Below are positions 26,248 through 32,760 of a stretch of 32,760 nt of DNA, piece after piece. The stretch is from Acidimicrobiaceae bacterium (GTDB lineage: Bacteria > Actinomycetota > Acidimicrobiia > Acidimicrobiales > Ilumatobacteraceae), in NCBI GenBank assembly GCA_024641005.1, contig JAHEDX010000043.1:1-32760 (forward strand), in the 5' to 3' direction. Both the position numbers and the translations under genes were made by a program. Numbering within the stretch: position 1 is the first letter of the stretch; every line of letters begins with the position of its first letter. The notes under the pieces are model-generated. The model worked only from the letters and a program-made list of their open reading frames with translations, had not been told where the DNA came from and did no database searches.

Positions 26248-28044
26248 GTGATTAACACGAGGCGTACCAAGCGGATTCTCGCTTTGGCCGTTGGTTTGTC
26301 CCTCGTCGCAGCTGCCTGTGGCGGCGACGACGACACATCCACACCAAGCGATGAGACCACCGCCCCCGACGAGACGACTGCTCCGGACACGAGTGACGCC
26401 GGTGAGCCCGACGCCACGACGCCCGAGACGACGGCGCCGGATTCGGGCGACATGCCCGACTATTCGGCCGCAGCGATGAAGATCACCGTCGACCTGAACC
26501 CGGACGCGGTCTGGGAAGATGGCACGCCGATCACCGTCACCGACCTGCAGTGCACGCTCGACGCGTACCTGAACACACCCGGTTCGCTCAGCACGACTGG
26601 GTTCGACCAGATGCTCGGCATCGAGCAGGGTACGTCCGACAAGCAGGCCGTGATGTACTTCGCGACCGTCTACGCGCCGTACAAGACGCTGTTCAACCCG
26701 ATCCTGAAGGCCGCCCGTCACGCAGATTGCATGGACGTGTCGCTCGACTTCGAGGACATGCCGCCGGACTCCGGTCGCGCGTTCAAGTTCAGCGAGTGGT
26801 CCACGAGCCAGTCGATTCTCGTCCCGAACGAGAACTACTGGGGCGACGCCCCGGCTGCGCCGCAGATCGTCATGGTGCCGTTCGGCGACCAGGACACCGA
26901 GAAGGCCGCCATCGCCTCGGGCGAGGTCGACTACATCTACCCGCAGTGGGACCCTGGCTTCAAGGAAGTCGGCACCGACCCGGCGGTCAGCATCGACCTC
27001 CAGTTCGGCGCCAACTACGAGGGCTTCTACTTCCAGCAGTCTGACGACCCGCAGAACATCGGTCCCTTCGCGGATCCGATCTACCGCGAGGCGTTCTGGA
27101 AGTCGGTCGACCGTGAGTCTGCTTTCCAGCAGATCTACGTCCCGATCGGTGGCGAGACCGCCGAGCTGCTGAACTGCGGCCCGATCACGCCTGGACCGTA
27201 CTGCCCCGACAACGCCGCTGGCCCGTTCGCCAACTCCTACGATCCAGAAGGCGCCGCTCAGCTCCTGACCGACAACGGCTGGACCCAGGACGGCTCCGGA
27301 ATGTGGGTCAATCCTGACGGCGAAGTGCCGCAGGTGCGTTGGATCATCAACACCGGCAACACCCGCCGTGAGAGCATGCAGGCCTACCTCATCCCACTGT
27401 TGGCCGACCTCGGTTTCGACGTCGTCCCCGACAACTGTGATGCGGCCTGCTACTTCCAGCAGCGTCTGCCAGCCCTCGACTACGACATGGCCATGTACAT
27501 CTCGACGGCTCCGCCGGACCCGGCGTACCTGACCGCGTCGTTCACCTGCAGCCAGATCCCGACCGAGGCCAACAACTACGTCGGTCAGAACTCGGGTGGT
27601 TGGTGCAACGAGGAGGCTTCCGCCAACCTCGCCGAGGCCGACACCACGGTCGACGAGGCCGCTCGTGCCGAACTCGTCCAGAACGCCCTCAGCCTGATGG
27701 CCGCGGATCACCACATGCTGCCGCTGTTCCAGTTCCCGAACTCGGGTCTCTGGCGCAACGACCAGGTCGGCCCGCCTGAGGTCATGGCCGCGAACACCAA
27801 CAACTACATGGCGTTCGCCCGCAGCCTCAAGGACATGCAGGACCTCGACGGTGACGGCCAGGTCGTCATCGGCGCCGAGCAGTGGCCAGAGTGCCTCAAC
27901 CCGATCACGGAGTGCGCCAACAGCTCGTGGTATGTGTGGACGGTTTCGTTCGCTGTCATGCCCGGCCTGTGGGACACCACCAATGGTCAGGAGTTCGTCG
28001 CAACCGATCTGCTCGCCAGCGAGCCGGTCGTCGAGACCCTCTGA
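26248..28044 (+). CDS. ABC transporter substrate-binding lipoprotein (SBP_bac_5-like, apparently circularly permuted)
   Basis: Extracytoplasmic solute-binding protein for a peptide-type importer, 598 aa. The N-terminus has a basic stretch, hydrophobic core and lipobox LVAAAC with lipid-accepting C24, then a Thr/Glu/Asp/Pro-rich linker to about residue 70. The folded part begins abruptly at M77 with KITVDLNPDAVWEDGTPITVTD, equivalent to the ..F.LR.gv.W.DGtPlTa.D segment that normally lies about 60 residues into the domain. The expected first segment is instead at the C-terminus: from V539, GAEQWPECLNPITE, a W-rich stretch, then ATDLLASEPVVETL at the stop, which in ordinary homologues leads straight into the DLNPDAVW region. 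In between is the usual two-lobed body (NENYWGDAP, YIYPQWDP, GFYFQQS). The family is clear; the permutation is my reading of the motif order. Downstream are matching permeases and ATPases. Confidence 0.9.
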   Translation: MINTRRTKRILALAVGLSLVAAACGGDDDTSTPSDETTAPDETTAPDTSDAGEPDATTPETTAPDSGDMPDYSAAAMKITVDLNPDAVWEDGTPITVTDLQCTLDAYLNTPGSLSTTGFDQMLGIEQGTSDKQAVMYFATVYAPYKTLFNPILKAARHADCMDVSLDFEDMPPDSGRAFKFSEWSTSQSILVPNENYWGDAPAAPQIVMVPFGDQDTEKAAIASGEVDYIYPQWDPGFKEVGTDPAVSIDLQFGANYEGFYFQQSDDPQNIGPFADPIYREAFWKSVDRESAFQQIYVPIGGETAELLNCGPITPGPYCPDNAAGPFANSYDPEGAAQLLTDNGWTQDGSGMWVNPDGEVPQVRWIINTGNTRRESMQAYLIPLLADLGFDVVPDNCDAACYFQQRLPALDYDMAMYISTAPPDPAYLTASFTCSQIPTEANNYVGQNSGGWCNEEASANLAEADTTVDEAARAELVQNALSLMAADHHMLPLFQFPNSGLWRNDQVGPPEVMAANTNNYMAFARSLKDMQDLDGDGQVVIGAEQWPECLNPITECANSSWYVWTVSFAVMPGLWDTTNGQEFVATDLLASEPVVETL

Positions 28045-28062
28045 TCCGAGGAATACCTGACA

Positions 28063-28083
28063 CGAATCAGAATTTCTGATTCG
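28063..28083 (+). repeat. Perfect 10-bp inverted repeat with 1-nt centre
   Basis: Arms CGAATCAGAA (28063-28072) and TTCTGATTCG (28074-28083) around a single T. It is AT-rich for this genome and lies 19 nt after the lipoprotein stop, just ahead of the GC hairpin. It could be an RNA hairpin or a protein-binding operator. Confidence 0.8.
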
Positions 28084-28094
28084 ATCGATGGAGA

Positions 28095-28125
28095 GGGGGC
28101 CGGCCGCTTCGGCCGGCCCCCTTGT
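28095..28125 (+). terminator. Strong GC hairpin between lipoprotein and permease genes
   Basis: A 12-bp perfect stem, GGGGGCCGGCCG (28095-28106) and CGGCCGGCCCCC (28110-28121), with a 3-nt CTT loop, followed by TTGT. The T-run is poor, so termination is probably partial. Such hairpins after binding-protein genes commonly protect the upstream mRNA and lower permease expression relative to the binding protein. Confidence 0.75.
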
Positions 28126-28203
28126 CGTTGACCGACTCAACGGTCGACTAGTGTTTGGCGACGGCCGCACTCCTGGGGGAGTGCTCGATCTGGTGAACCA
28201 CCC

Positions 28204-28209
28204 AAGGAG
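28204..28209 (+). promoter_or_regulatory. Ribosome binding site of the first permease gene
   Basis: AAGGAG 5 nt before ATG 28215. It selects this ATG over the GTG at 28209, which overlaps the site. Confidence 0.75.
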
Positions 28210-28214
28210 TGCGC

Positions 28215-29207
28215 ATGGCGCGTTTTGTTCTCCGGAGATTGCTCTGGGCAATCCCGACCCTGTTGCTCGTGACATTTCTGGTGTACATCGCGATTCGCAT
28301 CGGAACGAACCCATCCGAGGCGTATCAGCGTTCGAACCCTCGTGCCAACGAGGCGAAGATCCGTGAATACGAGGAACTCAACAACCTGACCGGTAGCTAT
28401 CTCAAGGGCTATTGGGGATGGCTCACCGACTTCGTCAAGGGCTTGTTCGACGGCGGCGAGAGCTGGCAGCGCAGCATCAAGGGTCGCCGCCCGGTGTGGC
28501 CCGAGATGAAGGACGCGATGGCCAACTCGCTTCGTCTCGGGCTGGCTGCATCCTTCGTCGGTATCACTGTCGGGCTCGGGCTCGGCATCTTCGCCGCCCT
28601 GCGCCCGGGCAGTATGCGTGACACCAGCGTGAACACCGGTGCGTTCATCGCCTTCAGCATCCCGCCGTACGTGTCTGCCGTGCTGTTGCAGCTCCTGTTC
28701 GCCGTGATGTGGAGCCGCTGGTTCGGCCACACGCTGCTACCGACCTCGGGTGTGTATCCGCCGGGTCATCAGGGGTTCGACCTCTGGTTGATGTTGAAAC
28801 ACATGATCTTGCCCGTGTTCGTGGTGGCGATCCAGATCATCGCTGTGTACGCCCGCTACATGCGAGCATCGCTACTGGAAGTGCTCAACAGCGACTACAT
28901 GCGCACCGCGCGTTCCAAGGGGATCAGCGAGCGGCGGGTACTGATGACCCATGCGGTTCGTAACTCGATGATCCCTGTGGTCACCGTTGCGGCCATCGAC
29001 ATCGGGGGCATCCTCGGCGGTCTCATCATCACCGAGCGGGTGTTCTCGTATCCCGGCATGGGGGACTTCTTCCTGACGGCGTTCGGCAACGGTGACTTCC
29101 CACAGTTGATGCCGTTCATGGTTGTGATCGTGACCTGCGTGATTATGTTCAACCTGCTTGCCGACGTCTCGTACGCCTGGCTCGACCCGAGGATTCGACT
29201 TGACTGA
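28215..29207 (+). CDS. Peptide-type ABC transporter permease (DppB/OppB family)
   Basis: Inner-membrane channel subunit, 330 aa, about six helices. It opens MARFVLRRLLWAIPTLLLVTFLVY, the standard DppB first helix. A soluble region of about 70 residues follows, containing YWGWLTDFVKG, typical of the family. The cytoplasmic EAA loop that docks the ATPases is DYMRTARSKGISERRVLMTHAVRNSMIPVVT near residue 230. The ending GDFPQLMPFMVVIVTCVIMFNLLADVSYAWLDPRIRL is the characteristic C-terminus. It follows the binding-protein gene across a 170-nt gap holding two hairpins. Substrate class (di- or oligopeptides, or another solute carried by this family) cannot be settled. Confidence 0.94.
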   Translation: MARFVLRRLLWAIPTLLLVTFLVYIAIRIGTNPSEAYQRSNPRANEAKIREYEELNNLTGSYLKGYWGWLTDFVKGLFDGGESWQRSIKGRRPVWPEMKDAMANSLRLGLAASFVGITVGLGLGIFAALRPGSMRDTSVNTGAFIAFSIPPYVSAVLLQLLFAVMWSRWFGHTLLPTSGVYPPGHQGFDLWLMLKHMILPVFVVAIQIIAVYARYMRASLLEVLNSDYMRTARSKGISERRVLMTHAVRNSMIPVVTVAAIDIGGILGGLIITERVFSYPGMGDFFLTAFGNGDFPQLMPFMVVIVTCVIMFNLLADVSYAWLDPRIRLD

Positions 29208-29266
29208 GATCCAGATGATGCGAGACATGACCACTGACGACCAACCGACCGAAGGCGAGTAAGAGG

Positions 29267-30271
29267 ATGTCGCAACACCAGTTCGTCGAAGGCACGCTCG
29301 AGTACGAACACACTCATGACGGCCTCGACGACGTCTTCGCCGAAGGACTCACCACCGACTCGATGTCGCCACGTCAGATGGCGAGGCGACGGTATTTCAA
29401 ACACAAGGGTGCGTTGATCTCGACCGTCCTCATGGCGATCATGGTGCTGTTCGTGCTGTTCTCGCCGATCACCGCCCGCTACGGGGTCAACGAGGCGATC
29501 TTCAAGGCCGAGGCCGGGCGACCGAACTCGTATCTGTCGCCCAGGTCCGAAGCGTGGTTCGGTACCGACGACATCGGTCGCGACATCTACAGCCGCATGA
29601 TCTACGGATTGAAAGTGTCGCTGATCATCGGTATCGCGGCGGCGTTGTTCGCCACGATCGTCGGTGTCACGGTGGGGTCGATCGCCGGTTTGCGGGGCGG
29701 TCGGTTCGACGACCTCCTGATGCGCGTGACCGACATCTTCTTGGCGTTCCCATTCCTCGTTGCGCTTCTGGTGGTTCGCAATTTCCTGGGCGAGCTCGAC
29801 TTCCTCACGCCGATCGTGGGTGAGCGAACCTCGATCAGGTTCATCATCTTGTTGTTCGTGATCTTCGGATGGATGGGTGTCGCCCGGCTCGTGAGAGGCT
29901 CGGTGCTGGCGCTCAAAGAACGTGAGTTCGTCGAGGCGGCGCGCGCTCTCGGCGCTTCGAACTTCCGGATCGTCTTCCGGCATCTGCTACCGAACTCGAT
30001 CGGCCCGATCCTCGTGGCGCTCACCAACACCGTCGTCGCGGCCATCATCGGTGAGGCGACCTTGTCGTTCTTCGGGTTCGGACCCGATGCCGGCTCGGGT
30101 GATACGTCGCTCGGGTTGCTCGTGTCCGCTGCCAAGGGCGGCGTGACTGCCGGCTTCTGGTGGATGGTCGTGTTCCCTTGCACCCTGCTGTGTCTGGTTG
30201 CTCTTTGCATCAACTTCATCGGTGACGGTCTTCGTGACGCCACCGATCCCAAGCTCGTCCACGGGGGCTGA
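29267..30271 (+). CDS. Peptide-type ABC transporter permease (DppC/OppC family)
   Basis: Second channel subunit, 334 aa. An acidic N-terminal tail of about 40 residues precedes ARRRYFKHKGALISTVLMAIMVLFVLF, the OppC_N-type first helix. RSEAWFGTDDIGRDIYSRMIYGLKVSL is the highly conserved DppC motif after the first periplasmic loop. The EAA loop is EREFVEAARALGASNFRIVFRHLLPNSIGPI, and IGEATLSFFGFG then the terminal INFIGDGLRDATDPKL are standard. The start at 29267 has only a weak ribosome binding site (GAGG abuts the ATG); ATG 29361 (MSPRQMARRR) is a shorter alternative. The stop is followed after 1 nt by the first ATPase gene, so the two are coupled. Confidence 0.94.
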   Translation: MSQHQFVEGTLEYEHTHDGLDDVFAEGLTTDSMSPRQMARRRYFKHKGALISTVLMAIMVLFVLFSPITARYGVNEAIFKAEAGRPNSYLSPRSEAWFGTDDIGRDIYSRMIYGLKVSLIIGIAAALFATIVGVTVGSIAGLRGGRFDDLLMRVTDIFLAFPFLVALLVVRNFLGELDFLTPIVGERTSIRFIILLFVIFGWMGVARLVRGSVLALKEREFVEAARALGASNFRIVFRHLLPNSIGPILVALTNTVVAAIIGEATLSFFGFGPDAGSGDTSLGLLVSAAKGGVTAGFWWMVVFPCTLLCLVALCINFIGDGLRDATDPKLVHGG

Positions 30272-30272
30272 T

Positions 30273-31253
30273 ATGTCCGATCCAGTGTTGTCACTGAGGG
30301 ATTTCCGCGTTTCCTTTCCCACGCTCAACGGAACCGTGCAAGCGGTCCGCGGGGTCGACCTCGATGTCGGTCAGGGCGAGATGGTGGGCGTCGTCGGCGA
30401 GTCGGGCTCGGGCAAGTCCGTCACGTTCCTGGGCCTGATGGGTCTGCTCCCCAAGACGACCATCATCGAAGGATCTGCCAAGATCGGCGGCGACGAGTTG
30501 GTCGGACGGAGCTCCAAGGAGATGCGCCCCGTGCGAGGGCAGCGGATCGCCATGATCTTCCAGGATCCATTGTCGGCTCTCAATCCGGTGCACAAGATCG
30601 GCCGGCAGATCGTCGAGATGATCCGGGCACATCAGGACATGTCGAAGGGCGACGCCAACAAGCGCGCCGTCGAACTGCTCGACATCGTCGGCATCCCGCA
30701 GCCAGACCAACGGGCCATGCAATACCCACACGAGTTCTCGGGAGGCATGCGGCAGCGTGTGATGATCGCGATGGCGATCGCCAACGAGCCTGATGTGCTG
30801 ATCGCCGACGAACCTACGACTGCTCTCGACGTGACCGTGCAGGCGCAGATTCTCGAGGTCATGCAGCGGATCCAGCACGAACTCAACACGGCGATCGTCT
30901 TGATCACCCACGATCTCGGCGTGGTCGCCCGTGTCGTCGACCGTGTGCAGGTGATGTATGCCGGTCGTGCGGTCGAGCGGGGGACCGTCGATGGGTTGTT
31001 CAAGCACTCGATCCACCCCTACACACGCGGCCTGATGGAGTCGATCCCGGCGCTCGGCCGCGAGCGTCTGGTGCCGATCCCCGGGTCTCCGCCCAACATG
31101 TTGCAGCCGCCGCCCGGGTGCGCGTTTGCGCCGCGTTGCGCGCACGCCCGGCCGATCTGCACCGCTGAGATTCCAGAACTGCGCCCGTTTGGCGCTGGCG
31201 AGACCGCGTGCGTGCGTGCCGACGAGTTGGCTGAGGAGTACACCAATGTCTGA
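30273..31253 (+). CDS. Peptide-type ABC transporter ATPase (DppD/OppD family)
   Basis: Cytosolic ATPase subunit, 326 aa. Walker A is GESGSGKS, the Q-loop is [11 protein letters not shown], the signature is [16 protein letters not shown], Walker B is [18 protein letters not shown], and the H-loop is ITHDLGVVA. The C-terminal oligopeptide-transporter extension has [22 protein letters not shown] and further cysteines (PICTAEI, ACVRAD); in characterised relatives four such cysteines hold an iron-sulfur cluster. The start is ATG 30273, 1 nt after the permease stop, preceded by a GGGGG run. A longer in-frame extension to 30198 would overlap the permease gene and is rejected. The stop overlaps the next ATPase start by 8 nt. 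Confidence 0.95.
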   Translation: MSDPVLSLRDFRVSFPTLNGTVQAVRGVDLDVGQGEMVGVVGESGSGKSVTFLGLMGLLPKTTIIEGSAKIGGDELVGRSSKEMRPVRGQRIAMIFQDPLSALNPVHKIGRQIVEMIRAHQDMSKGDANKRAVELLDIVGIPQPDQRAMQYPHEFSGGMRQRVMIAMAIANEPDVLIADEPTTALDVTVQAQILEVMQRIQHELNTAIVLITHDLGVVARVVDRVQVMYAGRAVERGTVDGLFKHSIHPYTRGLMESIPALGRERLVPIPGSPPNMLQPPPGCAFAPRCAHARPICTAEIPELRPFGAGETACVRADELAEEYTNV

Positions 31254-32268
31254 GCCCGTTCTCGAGGTCACCGATCTCGTCAAGACCTTCCAGGTGCGAC
31301 GCGCTCGAGGCGTCCGAGTCGAAAAGGCATCGGTCCAAGCCGTCTCTGGGGTGTCGTTCAAAGTCGATGCCGGACAGACGCTTGGTCTCGTCGGTGAGTC
31401 CGGCTCGGGCAAGACGACCGTCGGCCGATGTGTGCTGCGCCTGCTCGAGCCCTCCGGTGGCTCGATCCGGTTCAAGGGTCAAGAACTGGTGGGGATGCAC
31501 CGCAACGAGTTGCGTGGGCTCCGCAAGCAGATGCAGATCGTGTTTCAGGATCCCTATGCGTCGCTCGACCCCAAGCGAACGGTCGGAGCGGCGATCGCAG
31601 AGCCATTCGAGATCCAGGGTGTCGCTGGTGACCATGGCAAGATGGTCGGCGATCTTCTCGAGCTCGTGGGGCTCGCCCCCGATCATGCTGGTCGCTTTCC
31701 TCACGAGTTCTCGGGTGGCCAGCGCCAGCGCATCGGTATCGCTAGGGCGCTTGCGCTCGATCCGGCGTTGATCGTGCTCGACGAGCCGGTTTCCGCACTT
31801 GACGTATCGATCCAGGCCGGCGTGGTCAACCTGCTCGACGATCTTCAGAACGAACTCGGTGTGGCGTACGTATTCATCGCCCACGACCTTGCAGTGGTGC
31901 GTCACATCTCCGATCTGGTCGCTGTGATGTATCTCGGCAAGCTGGTCGAGCTCGCCTCGGCGGCCGAGATCTACGATCGGCCGGCCCACCCCTACACCCA
32001 GGCGTTGCTGTCTGCGGTCCCCGAACCCGACCCGGAGATCGAGCGCCAGCGGAATCGGATCGTGCTCGAGGGTGAAGTGCCGTCGCCGATCAACCCGCCT
32101 TCGGGCTGCCGGTTCCGTACCCGGTGCCCCAAGGCCCAGGCGATCTGTGCCGAGCAGGAACCACTTCTGGTCGACGAGTCGCCGGGACATGCGGTGGCGT
32201 GCCACTTCGCCGATGCGACCCCGGTGACCGTGTGGCAGGACGGGACGTTCGAACGTCCCGTGGGCTGA
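31246..32268 (+). CDS. Peptide-type ABC transporter ATPase (DppF/OppF family)
   Basis: Second ATPase of the importer, 340 aa. Walker A is [21 protein letters not shown], the Q-loop is [15 protein letters not shown] (DppF-type), the signature is [16 protein letters not shown], Walker B is [18 protein letters not shown], and the H-loop is [13 protein letters not shown]. The C-terminal extension carries [20 protein letters not shown] and ACHF, again a four-cysteine set. It differs from the DppD-type neighbour in having GGQRQR rather than GGMRQR and S in VSALD, the usual OppD/OppF distinction. ATG 31246 overlaps the previous stop by 8 nt; a longer in-frame extension lies inside the previous gene and is rejected. 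Last gene of the importer operon; secG follows after 93 nt. Confidence 0.95.
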   Translation: MSEPVLEVTDLVKTFQVRRARGVRVEKASVQAVSGVSFKVDAGQTLGLVGESGSGKTTVGRCVLRLLEPSGGSIRFKGQELVGMHRNELRGLRKQMQIVFQDPYASLDPKRTVGAAIAEPFEIQGVAGDHGKMVGDLLELVGLAPDHAGRFPHEFSGGQRQRIGIARALALDPALIVLDEPVSALDVSIQAGVVNLLDDLQNELGVAYVFIAHDLAVVRHISDLVAVMYLGKLVELASAAEIYDRPAHPYTQALLSAVPEPDPEIERQRNRIVLEGEVPSPINPPSGCRFRTRCPKAQAICAEQEPLLVDESPGHAVACHFADATPVTVWQDGTFERPVG

Positions 32269-32347
32269 CCCGCGCCGTGAACCCGTGTCGGCTGGTGATG
32301 TCTGACCGCGAACGCCGTTTGCACGGCCGGACACCAGCGATGCCCGA

Positions 32348-32353
32348 TAGGAT
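32348..32353 (+). promoter_or_regulatory. Candidate leaderless -10 element (or Shine-Dalgarno) of secG
   Basis: TAGGAT lies 8 nt before GTG 32362. Its AGGA could alternatively act as a ribosome binding site 9 nt from the start; sequence alone does not decide. Confidence 0.35.
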
Positions 32354-32361
32354 TGCTGCTC

Positions 32362-32604
32362 GTGCGTGACGTGATGCTCTACATCGTGCTGGTCATCAAT
32401 GTGGTGTCCATGTTCTCGTTGATCGGCGGAATTCTGCTGCATAGTGGACGTGGCGGCGGCCTGTCCGACATGTTCGGCGGTGGCGGCGGTGCAGCGCTCG
32501 GTTCGACAGCTGCCGAGCGCAACCTGAACCGCATCACCTTCGTGTTCGCACTGATTTGGATCCTCACGGTAATTGCCTTGAGTTTCCTGTTCGTCAGGGT
32601 CTGA
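32362..32604 (+). CDS. secG: Preprotein translocase subunit SecG
   Basis: Small non-essential subunit of the SecYEG protein channel in the cytoplasmic membrane, 80 aa. Two membrane helices (about residues 5-25 and 58-77) flank a Gly-rich cytoplasmic loop: LLHSGRGGGLSDMFGGG, then LGSTAAERNLNRITFVFALIW. The GRGGGLSDMFGG and S-T-A-A-E-R-N-L motifs are diagnostic. The GTG start at 32362 is chosen; TTG 32353 and ATG 32374 are in frame. In many actinobacteria secG follows tpiA directly, so the ABC importer appears inserted between them. tRNA-Leu follows 29 nt downstream. Confidence 0.93.
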   Translation: MRDVMLYIVLVINVVSMFSLIGGILLHSGRGGGLSDMFGGGGGAALGSTAAERNLNRITFVFALIWILTVIALSFLFVRV

Positions 32605-32612
32605 TTAGGCGA

Positions 32613-32618
32613 TAGCCT
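32613..32618 (+). promoter_or_regulatory. Possible -10 element for tRNA-Leu
   Basis: TAGCCT lies 15 nt before the tRNA 5' end, with TTCGTC (32591-32596) a 16-nt spacer upstream as a weak -35. Cotranscription with secG is equally possible. Confidence 0.3.
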
Positions 32619-32633
32619 CAGGTACCTGGTCAC

Positions 32634-32719
32634 GTCGGAGTGGCGGAATGGCAGACGCGCTAGCTTGAGGTGCTAGTGCCCTACTTATGGGCGTGGGGGT
32701 TCAAGTCCCCCCTCCGACA
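32634..32719 (+). tRNA. tRNA-Leu (anticodon GAG)
   Basis: An 86-nt type II tRNA. Acceptor arms GTCGGAG (32634-32640) and CTCCGAC (32712-32718) pair perfectly, with discriminator A at 32719. The anticodon stem CTAGC/GCTAG closes a 7-nt loop TTGAGGT, with anticodon GAG at 32667-32669, reading CUC and CUU. The long variable arm (GTGCCC..GGGC region) is characteristic of Leu/Ser, and the discriminator A and D-arm sequence fit Leu. The T arm is GGGGG-TTCAAGT-CCCCC. The CCA end is not encoded. Confidence 0.96.
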
Positions 32720-32760
32720 CAACAGTTCACCCGTTCTGTTCAGCGTTTCGCTGAGACGGT

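Noticed and set aside
26083..28314. 743-codon minus-strand open frame opposite the lipoprotein gene
   Set aside because: It is the mirror of a strongly biased coding frame, lacks any family motif and has no ribosome binding site; the plus-strand protein is clearly real.
31000..32442. 480-codon minus-strand open frame opposite the second ATPase gene
   Set aside because: Antisense shadow of a conserved ABC ATPase; composition is rich in Arg/His/Asp with no recognisable domain.
32619..32628. Palindrome CAGGTACCTG before tRNA-Leu
   Set aside because: Only 10 bp, no T-run and easily expected by chance; too weak to call a terminator for secG.
32721..32760. Small hairpin TCAGCG-TTT-CGCTGA after the tRNA
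   Set aside because: A 6-bp stem with no T-run visible before the window ends; terminator status cannot be judged.

Overview
The window looks like chromosomal core DNA from a high-GC actinobacterium. The gene order (rpsA-coaE-uvrB ... uvrA ... uvrC ... rapZ-gap-pgk-tpiA ... secG), an F420-type LLM oxidoreductase, actinobacterial LexA boxes and the style of the peptide-binding lipoprotein suggest Acidimicrobiia, perhaps an Ilumatobacter-like organism. That placement is an inference; no rRNA gene is present. There are 27 protein genes, one tRNA, no insertion sequence, no CRISPR array, and no gene-free stretch longer than about 200 bases.

Layout. 1-1.9 kb: rpsA (perhaps running off the left edge) and coaE. 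1.9-4.3 kb: a double-GNAT acetyltransferase (minus), a YhhN-like membrane protein and a gamma-glutamylcyclotransferase-like protein. 4.3-6.4 kb: uvrB behind a perfect LexA palindrome. 6.4-10.6 kb (minus): a five-gene, end-overlapping operon DUF4129 / small membrane protein / MoxR / DUF58 / membrane protein. 10.7-13.7 kb: uvrA, also with a LexA-like box. 13.7-15.0 kb: an MFS transporter. 15.0-18.4 kb (minus): a rhomboid-like pseudoprotease, a GGDEF protein with a ruined active site and a paralogous intact GGDEF protein. 18.4-20.3 kb: uvrC. 20.3-22.0 kb: a divergent LLM oxidoreductase / methyltransferase pair. 22.1-26.0 kb: rapZ and the glycolytic operon gap-pgk-tpiA. 26.2-32.3 kb: a complete peptide-type ABC importer (lipoprotein, two permeases, two ATPases). 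32.4-32.8 kb: secG and tRNA-Leu(GAG).

Themes. All three subunits of the UvrABC excision nuclease lie within 16 kb, and two carry SOS operators. Many monocistronic or first-in-operon genes lack a Shine-Dalgarno sequence and instead carry a TANNNT -10-like hexamer 6-9 nt before the start codon, which suggests widespread leaderless transcription; gap, tpiA and the ABC genes use clear ribosome binding sites.

Most unusual observations: (1) the ABC substrate-binding lipoprotein appears circularly permuted, with the segment that normally opens the mature domain placed at the C-terminus; (2) the degenerate GGDEF protein keeps the RxxD c-di-GMP inhibitory site beside an active paralogue, so it may be a c-di-GMP receptor; (3) two divergent leaderless promoters share overlapping -10 elements; (4) the phosphoglycerate kinase lacks about 25 residues of its N-domain; (5) yvcK and whiA are missing from their usual place between rapZ and gap.
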